Below, one piece after another: positions 34,549-42,332 of a stretch of 56,049 nucleotides of DNA. The notes beneath the pieces are model-generated. The model was not told the origin of the DNA. It did no database searches and saw nothing but the letters and a program-made list of their open reading frames with translations. The DNA is from Ornithinibacillus halophilus (lineage in GTDB: Bacteria > Bacillota > Bacilli > Bacillales > Amphibacillaceae), in contig NZ_FQVW01000018.1 of NCBI RefSeq assembly GCF_900129485.1, positions 1 to 56,049 on the forward strand, written 5' to 3'. Made by a program: the position numbers and the translations under genes. Numbering within the stretch: position 1 is the first letter of the stretch; every line of letters starts with the position of its first letter.

Positions 34549-35445
34549 CTACACCAACTTATTCTCAATCATTTTATTAACCACATTAGGTGCAATTACT
34601 TTAGAATAAGCGTTGTTGCCAAAATGTGCTTCGAGGTTCGATGTTGTTGCTCCAGTTCCGTTTACCTTATTTGTTTCTGTATCTCTTGCCACAGGAACAT
34701 AGGTAGCTGGATTCCACACTTTATAATTATCCCAAATCCTTGCACATCCTGGCTTATCATGCCAGTAATAGGTTGATTCAACGTTGTACCAGATATCCTT
34801 GTCAAATGTTCCTTTTTTAACTCGATTAGCATACCCGTTTTCATTAAAATAGTCAAAAAATGTAGAGGTCATCTCTTTAAATTCGGTAAAATGAGTGGCT
34901 GGATCGAGGGCATCTTGTTCACCTTGTACCCAAACAACCCCTAAAAATATCGAGACATCATTTAGATCTAAAGCATATCTTAAACGATCACGCATAGCTA
35001 GATAAAAAGGAGAGGTAGAACTCCACTTTATCCTTGCCTCATTAGAGTCATTTACGGGTTTCATATTTGTTTCATCATAGGTTCCAGTTACACCAGTTGT
35101 AAATCCCGTTCCCCCAAATGCGGCAGGAATAATTAATACGTCATATTCATCTGGAATGTGGTCTAGTAATAGATTACCAAGGGGTAAGTGCATTCCTTTT
35201 GTTCCTAATCTTTCTGGACTTGAGGGATGACTAAAAGCTGTCATGTCTTGAAAATCCTCTGCACAATGATTTAAGTCAATTACTTTTAAATTGCTATCAC
35301 CATTAAATCCTAACTGCTTCACACGACTATTGAGTTGATACCCATCACGATACTCAACTGGACTTTCATCATACCCTACTGCATTTGATTGCCCTGCAAC
35401 GACAACAACCGCATATTTCTTTCCCTTACCAATTTCCATATCCAT
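34549..35445 (-). CDS. SASA-type carbohydrate esterase (sialate O-acetylesterase-like)
   Basis: This is a 298-residue SGNH-like hydrolase. The catalytic Ser lies in VVAGQSNAVG near the N-terminus, and the SASA box VVWVQGEQDA is in the middle, with a possible catalytic His toward the C-terminus. It has no signal peptide, so it acts inside the cell. Its place downstream of the nan/TRAP genes suggests it removes O-acetyl groups from imported sialic acid before lyase cleavage. ATG 35445 follows AAAGGGG by 5 nt. A hairpin at 35576-35606 separates it from nanK, so it may have its own promoter or rely on read-through. Confidence 0.8.
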   Translation of the reverse strand: MDMEIGKGKKYAVVVVAGQSNAVGYDESPVEYRDGYQLNSRVKQLGFNGDSNLKVIDLNHCAEDFQDMTAFSHPSSPERLGTKGMHLPLGNLLLDHIPDEYDVLIIPAAFGGTGFTTGVTGTYDETNMKPVNDSNEARIKWSSTSPFYLAMRDRLRYALDLNDVSIFLGVVWVQGEQDALDPATHFTEFKEMTSTFFDYFNENGYANRVKKGTFDKDIWYNVESTYYWHDKPGCARIWDNYKVWNPATYVPVARDTETNKVNGTGATTSNLEAHFGNNAYSKVIAPNVVNKMIENKLV

Positions 35446-35575
35446 CACAGCCCCTTTAAGTTAAATCAAAACGATTCCCTCATTATTATTTCAAAAGCAT
35501 AATCAATAGGATGAAATACCCCATCACGACACTCTATAGTCGTACTATACTCTAGATGCGCCTCTACACCAATCA

Positions 35576-35606
35576 AAAAAACTCACTAATTGAATAGTGA
35601 GTTTTT
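35576..35606. terminator. Bidirectional terminator between nanK and the esterase
   Basis: AAAAACTCACTA pairs perfectly with TAGTGAGTTTTT around 6 nt, giving T-runs on either strand, about 20 bp after the nanK stop codon. Confidence 0.75.
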
Positions 35607-35627
35607 ATTGGATTAAGAGATGTGCAC

Positions 35628-36545
35628 CTACCCATCTTCTCGACAAAATTCGGGAAGTGACAGGCACCGAACAGCGCCCTGCAAGTTTGCATCATTGCCA
35701 TTCTTTGCAAATTTAATGGTTAAGGGTTTCTGAAAAGATGACATAATCCGTGCTTCCACACGTCTTTGCAACTTATCTAGTAAGTAATCTCCCTGTTCCG
35801 ATACGCCCCCACCAATTACGATTAGAGGTGGGTTGAATATATGGACGAGCGATTTGATCCCTAATGCCACATCATCAATCCACTGTTCAATGATCGATTC
35901 TGACAACTTATCCCCAGCTCTAGCCTTGTCAAACAACTCAGGTAATGTGATGCTCTGCTCCAATGCATGTTGAGCCCGTTGTTCCAGTGCTTTACTGGAC
36001 GCATATTGCTCATAACACCCTTCATCACCACATAAACAAGGGTATCCACCAGGATAAAGCGTCATATGACCAAACTCCCCAGCAGAATAAGCCTCACCAT
36101 TATATACTTGGCCGTTTATCACGATTGCTCCACCGATACCGGTACCAAGAGTCATACAAAGAAATTGATCAACACCCTGTGCTGCACCTAACCAATATTC
36201 TCCGATTGCTGCACAGTTAACATCATTATCTACCACTACAGGTAAATCAAAAACCTTCTCTACTTCTTTTTTTATGTTCAAACCGGTATAACCAGGGAGG
36301 GAATCCGTGGCAAAAATGACAGTTCCCTCCTGACTATTGATTTGACCAGCCGTGCTGATGGCAATTCCGTCTAGTTGGTAATCCTTCTGTAAGCTTTTCG
36401 TAAGCTCAATTACTTGGCCAACAACAGCTTTGCCACCTTCTTTAGCTTTTGTAGGAGTTTTTGACTTAAAAAGAATATCGCCTTGTTCATTTAGAACACC
36501 ATATTTTATACTTGTTCCACCGATGTCAAAAGCACCTGCTATCAC
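35628..36545 (-). CDS. nanK: ROK-family N-acetylmannosamine kinase, C-terminus altered by a repeat
   Basis: This 305-residue ROK kinase presumably phosphorylates ManNAc to ManNAc-6-P after NanA. It has the ATP motif FDIGGTSIKYGV, the substrate/ROK region GTGIGGAIVINGQ, HMTLYPGGYPCLCGDEGCYEQYAS (the CxCGxxGC zinc site, cut here as CLCGDEGCYEQ) and IGGGVSEQG. The last 12 residues (RCLSLPEFCRED and following) are encoded by an inserted end of the GGTGCCTGTCACTT repeat (35639-35668). The family's core ends at NDANLQGAV, so function is probably kept. It follows the TRAP genes by 26 bp. Confidence 0.88.
   Translation of the reverse strand: MIAGAFDIGGTSIKYGVLNEQGDILFKSKTPTKAKEGGKAVVGQVIELTKSLQKDYQLDGIAISTAGQINSQEGTVIFATDSLPGYTGLNIKKEVEKVFDLPVVVDNDVNCAAIGEYWLGAAQGVDQFLCMTLGTGIGGAIVINGQVYNGEAYSAGEFGHMTLYPGGYPCLCGDEGCYEQYASSKALEQRAQHALEQSITLPELFDKARAGDKLSESIIEQWIDDVALGIKSLVHIFNPPLIVIGGGVSEQGDYLLDKLQRRVEARIMSSFQKPLTIKFAKNGNDANLQGAVRCLSLPEFCREDG
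35639..35668 (-). repeat. Solo MITE-like terminal sequence inside the 3' end of nanK
   Basis: CGACAAAATTCGGG followed by AAGTGACAGGCACC; read on the gene strand it is in frame and supplies the C-terminal residues and the path to the stop codon. Confidence 0.85.
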
Positions 36546-36570
36546 TTGTCATCCTCCATTCATGTTAAAA

Positions 36571-37848
36571 CTATTTCAAGATGTCTACAAGGAAAGTTGA
36601 TAGTTCAGGGACGAATATTAGTATAAGCATAACTACCACAATAGGTATCAAGAATGGTAGAACACCTCGATACATGGTCCCCACTGGAATATTACCAACC
36701 CGTGATACAACAAAGAGGGCCATTCCCATTGGTGGTGTTAGAATCCCAATCATTAAGTTCAAGATAACAAATGCACCGAAGAAGATTGGATCAATACCAA
36801 CACTTGTTACAACCGGAATTAATACCGGGACAACAAGTACCAATAATGCTAGCGCTTCAATAAATGTTCCTAAAGCAATTAATAGAAGACTAATTAATAA
36901 GAGTAATAGAATTGGATTCTCTGTCACCCCTAAAAATGCATCTGCAACTTTGATTGCTACGCGCTCTCTGACTACAAATTGTCCAAAAAACTCAATAGCA
37001 GCTAGCATGAGAACAACGACACCTGTCATTTTCATCGCTTCTACGAAATTTTCATACACTAATTTAAGTGTAAGTTCTTTATAGACAAAAAATCCTAAGA
37101 ATAATGCGTAAACCGTACTTACTACGGCTGCTTCTGTTGGTGTGAAAAACCCTGAGAATATCCCAACAATAATTATAATTGGTGTTAATAAAGCCCAAAA
37201 AGCTTTTAGGAAATTCTCCCAGATTACTTTAAAGCTCACTCGCTCAAGGACAATATATTTACGTTTCTTCGCAATAATAAACGTTGTAATAAATAATGCA
37301 ATTGCAATCATAATTCCAGGAACTAAACCTGCAATGAACATCGAAGCTACTGAAACATTGGCAATAGCTGCATAAATGATCATGTTCAAGCTAGGAGGAA
37401 TAATCCCACTTAAAATAGCTGTAGCTGCAGTCAAACCACCATTGAAGTCATCATGGTAACCAGCTTTTCGCATCGTACGAATCTCAAGTTGACCAAGTCC
37501 TCCAGCATCTGCTAAAGATGAACCAGACATACCTGAGAACATTAAGCTAGCAGTAATGTTAACATGACCTACTCCACCTGGTACATGCCCAACTAAGGAC
37601 ATGGCAAAATTAAAGATACGGTCTGTTATACCAGAGGCATTCATTAGAGTACCAGTTAAGATGAAGAATGGAATGGCTAATAGTGTGAAGTTATTAATTC
37701 CATCAATTAATTGCGCACCTGAGGCATATACGAGGTTCCAATCGCCCATAAAGAAGTATGCAAGTGCTGCAATAAGTAATGTAAATCCGACTGGAATTCC
37801 AATAAATAGTAAGACAATCCATAGTATAAAAATAATCGCTATTTCCAT
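36571..37848 (-). CDS. siaM: TRAP transporter large membrane subunit (DctM/SiaM type)
   Basis: This 425-residue permease of a TRAP transporter has twelve or so helices and typical DctM motifs: LLIAALAYFFMGDW, HVNITASLMFSGMSGSSLADAGGLG (cut here as SGMSGSSLADAGGLG), ASGIIPPS-like LSGIIPPSLNMIIYA and LTPPMGMALFVVSRV. It takes up sialic acid with SiaQ and SiaP, driven by a sodium gradient in studied systems. The substrate is inferred from the nanA, nanE and nanK neighbours. The start codon follows the siaQ stop codon directly. Confidence 0.92.
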   Translation of the reverse strand: MEIAIIFILWIVLLFIGIPVGFTLLIAALAYFFMGDWNLVYASGAQLIDGINNFTLLAIPFFILTGTLMNASGITDRIFNFAMSLVGHVPGGVGHVNITASLMFSGMSGSSLADAGGLGQLEIRTMRKAGYHDDFNGGLTAATAILSGIIPPSLNMIIYAAIANVSVASMFIAGLVPGIMIAIALFITTFIIAKKRKYIVLERVSFKVIWENFLKAFWALLTPIIIIVGIFSGFFTPTEAAVVSTVYALFLGFFVYKELTLKLVYENFVEAMKMTGVVVLMLAAIEFFGQFVVRERVAIKVADAFLGVTENPILLLLLISLLLIALGTFIEALALLVLVVPVLIPVVTSVGIDPIFFGAFVILNLMIGILTPPMGMALFVVSRVGNIPVGTMYRGVLPFLIPIVVVMLILIFVPELSTFLVDILK

Positions 37849-38325
37849 TTACTTCACCTCCGCCGCTTTACTCTTGCGCCATTCTTTAATCAGGCGCTCA
37901 ATTAAGCGATAAATCATGAGCAGTGTAAGAATTGGCAGAGCTGCATACATGTAAACATAGGATATTTGTAAGGTTACAATAGTCAAATGTTCCTGTCTTT
38001 CAACAATCGTAAAACTAATATAAAATACAACAATCAATGCAGCAAGAATCAGTAATTGATTAAAAAGATACACCCATTTTTGAGCTTTTGCTGGAAGTTT
38101 TTTTAGAAAAACATCAATTGATACGTGACTGTCATCTTTTATACAAGCTACAATTCCTAAATATCCTGCATAAATAAATAGAAGTTTACTTAACTCCTCT
38201 GTCCACACCAAGGGAACTCCTATCCCTTGGCGTGTCAGAGTTTGAACAACTAAAATAACTAGCATGGATACAAATAGCGCGGTGCCTACAATTTCTTCAA
38301 AGTTGTTATAAAATTTCTTTAACAT
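37849..38325 (-). CDS. siaQ: TRAP transporter small membrane subunit (DctQ/SiaQ type)
   Basis: This 158-residue protein has four membrane helices and the DctQ-type segment VPLVWTEELSKLLFIYAGYLG. It forms the small subunit of the TRAP transporter with SiaM; in this operon the two are separate genes rather than the fused QM form seen in Haemophilus. The gene lies between siaP (21 bp) and siaM (adjacent). Confidence 0.9.
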   Translation of the reverse strand: MLKKFYNNFEEIVGTALFVSMLVILVVQTLTRQGIGVPLVWTEELSKLLFIYAGYLGIVACIKDDSHVSIDVFLKKLPAKAQKWVYLFNQLLILAALIVVFYISFTIVERQEHLTIVTLQISYVYMYAALPILTLLMIYRLIERLIKEWRKSKAAEVK

Positions 38326-38346
38326 TTCTAATCACCTTCACGCTTT

Positions 38347-39378
38347 TTATTGACGTGCTTCTTGAATCAACTCCATGTATTCTTCAGCACCATCACCGAT
38401 ACTTTCATAGTAGTTAGGGTATGCTTCAGAAAGAGCATCTCTGAATTCTGATACATCAGGCTCAGTAACTGTTACACCTTCTCCTTCAAAGAACTCAATT
38501 AATTCTGCTTCTTCTGTTTCGAATAGTTCTGTATGGTGATCTGTCGCTTTATCAATACCTTCTTCTAAGATACTACGTAAATCTTCAGGAAGGTCTTGCC
38601 ATGTTTTTTCACTTACTACATACGTATTGTCATTTACAACGTGATTCGTTAAAGCAATGTAATCTTGTACTTCATGGAAACTTTGTGCACGAATCGTTGG
38701 TAGTGGATTTTCTTGTCCATCTACTTGTCCAGTTTGTAATGCAAGGTATACTTCTCCGAATGCCATCGGTGTTGGTACAGCTCCTGTGTACTCAGCATAA
38801 TCAAGTAATGTTTGTGCTTCTGGAACACGTAGGCTCATGCCTTCCATGTCTGCTAATTCGTTAATTGGTGAGCTTGAAGACGTTACACGAGTACCATTAT
38901 AAGCACTATCCACAACGCGTAGGCCATGCTCTTCAATTAATTCGTTTCTTAATTCTTCACCAAATTCAGTTTCATAAACAACACGTTTAATATGATCAAA
39001 ATTTTCAATTACATATGGTACGGCTAATAGTTCAGCACGTGGGAGCCATTCACCAAAACGTCCCATTTCAGATAATGTAATATCTAATGAACCATCTGTA
39101 AGTTGGCCAAGCATAGAAAGGTCATTCCCTAATTGTGCATCTGGGAAGATTGTAATTGTTAATTGTCCATCACTTTCTTCTTCAACATAATCTGCAAGGA
39201 ATTGTGCTGCTTCATACTCATTAGACTGTGTATTTGGTTGCATACCGAATTGTAATTCGATTGGGTCACCTGAATTTTCACCATTGTTACCTGATGAATT
39301 ATTATCATCACTGTCTCCACATGCTGCTAGAATCAATACGATTGATAGCGTTATCATTAAAAGCAATTTTTTCTTCAT
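38347..39378 (-). CDS. siaP: TRAP transporter substrate-binding lipoprotein (SiaP-like)
   Basis: This 343-residue DctP-family binding protein has a lipoprotein signal (LLLMITLSIVLILAAC, Cys20) and a Ser/Asn-rich linker. The mature domain contains QFGMQPNTQSNEYEAAQFLA, RVPEAQTLLDYAEYTGAVP (Arg in the carboxylate-binding position, as in SiaP) and LQTGQVDGQENPLPT. It captures the acidic sugar at the cell surface for SiaQM. The start codon abuts the nanE stop codon on the other side of the operon order (nanE upstream). The ligand, sialic acid, is inferred from the operon. Confidence 0.9.
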   Translation of the reverse strand: MKKKLLLMITLSIVLILAACGDSDDNNSSGNNGENSGDPIELQFGMQPNTQSNEYEAAQFLADYVEEESDGQLTITIFPDAQLGNDLSMLGQLTDGSLDITLSEMGRFGEWLPRAELLAVPYVIENFDHIKRVVYETEFGEELRNELIEEHGLRVVDSAYNGTRVTSSSSPINELADMEGMSLRVPEAQTLLDYAEYTGAVPTPMAFGEVYLALQTGQVDGQENPLPTIRAQSFHEVQDYIALTNHVVNDNTYVVSEKTWQDLPEDLRSILEEGIDKATDHHTELFETEEAELIEFFEGEGVTVTEPDVSEFRDALSEAYPNYYESIGDGAEEYMELIQEARQ

Positions 39379-40056
39379 TTAATTTTCCCCCTTGGTTATC
39401 GTTTCTTCCATTTTCATGGAAAACCTTTTAGTTATAATTTGTGGCCTTGTAATTGCGCCACCTACCACCACAGCTGTAGCTCCTAATTCAAGAGCACGTT
39501 TAGCCTTTTCAGGTGTATCGATGTTCCCCTCAGCAATTACTGGAATTTTGACGGATTGAAGGACTTCTTCCAACGTCTCTAGAGGAACATTTCCTTCTGT
39601 ATAGGGTGTATACCCAACTAGTGTTGTAGCTACAATATCTACGCCACTTTTCTCTGCTTGGATTGCTTCCTCTACCGTTGACACATCAGCCATGAATTTT
39701 TGATTTGGGAATCGATTCTTCACCTCTTTGAAAAAGGATTCGAATGTTTGTTTGTTCGGGCGTTCTCTGTCCGTTGCGTCAAAAGCAATGACATCTACAC
39801 CCTCTTCATATAAATCTTGTACCTCTTTAATCGTTGGTGTAATTCGAACTTCACTGTCATCATAATCTTGTTTAATGATTCCAATAATCGGTAAGTTTAC
39901 TTCCTTCTTTATTGCTTGGATGTCCTTAACCGAATTAGCTCGAATCCCACTAGCCCCACCTTGGTACGCAGCTAGAGCCATTTTAGACATAATAAATGAA
40001 CTATGAAGCGGTTCATCTTCTAACGCTTGGCATGATACTATTAATTTTTGACTCAT
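39379..40056 (-). CDS. nanE: N-acetylmannosamine-6-phosphate 2-epimerase
   Basis: This 225-residue TIM-barrel enzyme converts ManNAc-6-P to GlcNAc-6-P. Family motifs are [14 protein letters not shown] at the N-terminus, [31 protein letters not shown] (catalytic Lys), DATDRERP and [25 protein letters not shown] precedes the ATG by 9 nt. It lies 24 bp after nanA. The next enzymes, NagA and NagB, are not in the window and must be supplied from elsewhere. Confidence 0.95.
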   Translation of the reverse strand: MSQKLIVSCQALEDEPLHSSFIMSKMALAAYQGGASGIRANSVKDIQAIKKEVNLPIIGIIKQDYDDSEVRITPTIKEVQDLYEEGVDVIAFDATDRERPNKQTFESFFKEVKNRFPNQKFMADVSTVEEAIQAEKSGVDIVATTLVGYTPYTEGNVPLETLEEVLQSVKIPVIAEGNIDTPEKAKRALELGATAVVVGGAITRPQIITKRFSMKMEETITKGEN

Positions 40057-40080
40057 CTGAAAAACTCCTACTAAGATGGT

Positions 40081-40956
40081 TTATTCTCCTGAAGATAGAA
40101 TATCGATAATTTTTTCTGCTTCTTTCTTTTCCTCTGCTGATATTTCTCTGAATGGAAACTTCATATATCCACCATCAATACCGTTTTGTTTTAAAACATG
40201 TTTGATAGATTGATAGACTCCCACGTCTTCTAAAATCGAAATAACTTTGTTCATTCGATTTTGTAAGTCGCGTGCTTCTTGAAGGCTTGAAGTTTGCACG
40301 GCATTAAATACGCCATTTGCTTCTTTTCCAAGAAGGCTATACGTACTACCGATAGCTCCATCAGCACCAGATACTGCAAATTGAAGAAGCATATCATCTG
40401 CTCCACCGAAGAATACTTTATCTGGATGTAATTCTTTCAATTTAGTCAACTTAGAAAGATTTGTATCTGAATACTTAACCCCGATAACGTTTGGTAACGC
40501 TAACAATTCACCGTAATTTTCGATTGTAATTTCTGTACCAGTAAGAACTGGGATGGAATACACAATCATCGGGTGATTTGTTTCCTCTGTAATACGTTGA
40601 TAGTAAGACTTAATTTCTTCAAAACTAAATTTATAATAATATGGTGTGATTGCAGATAGTGCATCAAAGCCAAGTTCTTTAGCCTCATTCCCTAATCGAA
40701 CAGCTTCTTCGATGTTTAGTGATCCGATTTGTGCAATTAAGGTTACGTCACTTCCTGCTTCACTTTTCACAATTCGAAGTACCTCTTTTCGGGTGCTCTC
40801 ATCCATTAGAAAAGCTTCACCTGTGGAACCACCTACATATAAACCATTAACTTTCATTTCATCGATATTATAGCGTACCACCTCCCGTAGTCCTTTTTCA
40901 TTGAGGGTACCATCCTCATTAAAGGGTGTTAACAATGCTGTCATTATGCCATTCAT
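40081..40956 (-). CDS. nanA: N-acetylneuraminate lyase
   Basis: This 291-residue aldolase of the DHDPS family cleaves sialic acid to ManNAc and pyruvate. It has LLTPFNEDGTLNEKGL, the GGSTGEAFLMDE loop typical of NanA (GSTGE), the Tyr in MIVYSIPVLTG and the Schiff-base Lys in NVIGVKYSDTNL. It is the first gene of the operon, with SD GGAGGT, and a promoter with a palindromic operator upstream. The lyase assignment over DHDPS is supported by the operon and by the GEAFLM segment. Confidence 0.94.
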   Translation of the reverse strand: MNGIMTALLTPFNEDGTLNEKGLREVVRYNIDEMKVNGLYVGGSTGEAFLMDESTRKEVLRIVKSEAGSDVTLIAQIGSLNIEEAVRLGNEAKELGFDALSAITPYYYKFSFEEIKSYYQRITEETNHPMIVYSIPVLTGTEITIENYGELLALPNVIGVKYSDTNLSKLTKLKELHPDKVFFGGADDMLLQFAVSGADGAIGSTYSLLGKEANGVFNAVQTSSLQEARDLQNRMNKVISILEDVGVYQSIKHVLKQNGIDGGYMKFPFREISAEEKKEAEKIIDILSSGE

Positions 40957-41014
40957 AATATACCTCCATCCAGCGGTAATTAAGAATCCGCTTTCATTCT
41001 TGATGATTTAGGTG

Positions 41015-41044
41015 TATCATATCAGTATGATAATAAATTGTCAA
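41015..41044 (-). promoter_or_regulatory. nan promoter with a palindromic operator
   Basis: On the minus strand TTGACA (41039-41044) and TATGAT (41016-41021) are 17 bp apart. TATCATA and TATGATA (41015-41021 and 41026-41032) form a perfect 7-4-7 inverted repeat across the -10 region, a likely operator for the divergent RpiR-type regulator. A weak cre-like site with two mismatches (TGAAAGCGGATTCT, minus strand) lies near 40984-40997. Confidence 0.75.
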
Positions 41045-41131
41045 TATTAATTTTAAAATGGAGTTAATCTCCAATTGGGTAGTTTTTTAAAAGAAAAGTA
41101 GTTTATTAGAGGGAAATGAGGGAGTATAACT

Positions 41132-41974
41132 ATGGCCTATCAATTAGATGACAATAATGTGAATTTAAGTTTACTAATGGAACAAAACAAAAATACCTAT
41201 ACTAAATCGGAACAAAAGCTGTATACCTATATCACCGAGAACTTTGAACAGATCGTGTATCAGTCACTAACAGAATTAGCAATTGCGTGCCAAGTTGGGG
41301 AAGCCACTGTGTTACGTTTTTGCCGAAAGTTAGGCTGTAAAGGGTATCAAGAATTCAAATTATCCTTAGCAAGAGAACTTTCAAATCGAGATAAAAATAA
41401 TAATCACGGAACGTATATTGATAAGGTAAGAAATAATATGATTCAAGCGATTGAAGATACACATCATTTAGTAGACGATGAGCAATTACAGAAGGCGGTT
41501 GAAATGATTAATGAGGCAAAAACTGCAGTTATATATGGTGTTTCCTCATCAGGAATAGCTGGACTGGATATGCAGAACCGATTAATGCGTATTGGGGTTA
41601 ATTTTGAGGTTATCACAGATTCCCATAACCAGGTGATTCGCTCCAATTCCGTCAATAAGGATACGGTGATTATCGCAATCAGTTTGACGGGGAGTACGAA
41701 AGATATTATTAATGCCGTCAAAATAGGAAAAGACAATGGGGCAAAGGTTATTGCCATAACAAACTATATGAAATCTCCCCTTACGCAATATGCCGATTCT
41801 GTTTTACTAACCTCTGCCAAGGAAAATCCATTGGACAGTGGTTCACTCGTCTCCAAAATATCACAGTTATTTGTGATCGATCTATTATGTACGGGAATAA
41901 CAATGGCCAACTACGAAAAAGCCAAACAAACAAAAGAACAAATCGCACATACGATCGCGAATAAATTGTATTAA
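41132..41974 (+). CDS. RpiR/MurR-family regulator of sialic acid genes
   Basis: This 280-residue regulator has an N-terminal RpiR helix-turn-helix (about 1-85: TKSEQKLYTYITENFEQIVY, then CQVGEATVLRFCRKLGCKGY) and a C-terminal SIS sugar-isomerase fold (about 110-275: VIYGVSSSGIAGLDMQNRLM, ISLTGSTKDIINAVKIG). The SIS domain probably binds a phosphosugar such as ManNAc-6-P or GlcNAc-6-P. It is divergent from nanA and is the obvious regulator of that operon, like RpiR-type NanR proteins. SD GAGGGAG precedes the ATG. A repeat end lies 10 bp after its stop codon. Confidence 0.93.
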   Translation: MAYQLDDNNVNLSLLMEQNKNTYTKSEQKLYTYITENFEQIVYQSLTELAIACQVGEATVLRFCRKLGCKGYQEFKLSLARELSNRDKNNNHGTYIDKVRNNMIQAIEDTHHLVDDEQLQKAVEMINEAKTAVIYGVSSSGIAGLDMQNRLMRIGVNFEVITDSHNQVIRSNSVNKDTVIIAISLTGSTKDIINAVKIGKDNGAKVIAITNYMKSPLTQYADSVLLTSAKENPLDSGSLVSKISQLFVIDLLCTGITMANYEKAKQTKEQIAHTIANKLY

Positions 41975-41983
41975 TCCATTGAG

Positions 41984-42324
41984 GAGCCTGTCACTTGTCG
42001 AAATTTGTCAAAACTTTTGCAAGTAATACTTCTATTAAAAAATGCCTGTCACTCCTCGTTCGACAAAAAACGGGAAGTGACAGGCACCAATTATTTAAGG
42101 AATTCGCTCCTCATCCTCCCATATTCGATCGCCCCCCTTAGATTTCGCTCCTCTCCCTCCCATATTCGATCACCAACCCTTAGATTTCGCTCCTCACACA
42201 CCATTTTTCGCTCCCCAACCCTAGGAATTCGCTCGCCACCCCTTAGATTTCACTCCTTCCATCTCAAACAAAAAAACACCTGCCACTAACCCCGTTCGAC
42301 AAAAAACGGGAAGTGACAGGCACC
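41984..42324. repeat. MITE-like copy C and adjoining ends
   Basis: From left: a variant end GAGCCTGTCACTTGTCG (41984-42000), a second variant TGCCTGTCACTCC (42044-42056) back to back with TTCGACAAAAAACGGG and AAGTGACAGGCACC (42059-42088), which together form a 45-bp hairpin. Then come seven or so 21-bp units (42100-42255) and another end (42295-42324) in the same orientation as the second. The stretch 42130-42324 is nearly identical to copy B in reverse. It fills the gap between the regulator and the glucanase gene; no gene seen. Confidence 0.85.
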
Positions 42325-42332
42325 CCTCAGTT

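Noticed and set aside
34549-35445. Phage tail-associated SASA protein
   Set aside because: No phage genes nearby; position behind the nan genes fits an intracellular sialate esterase better.
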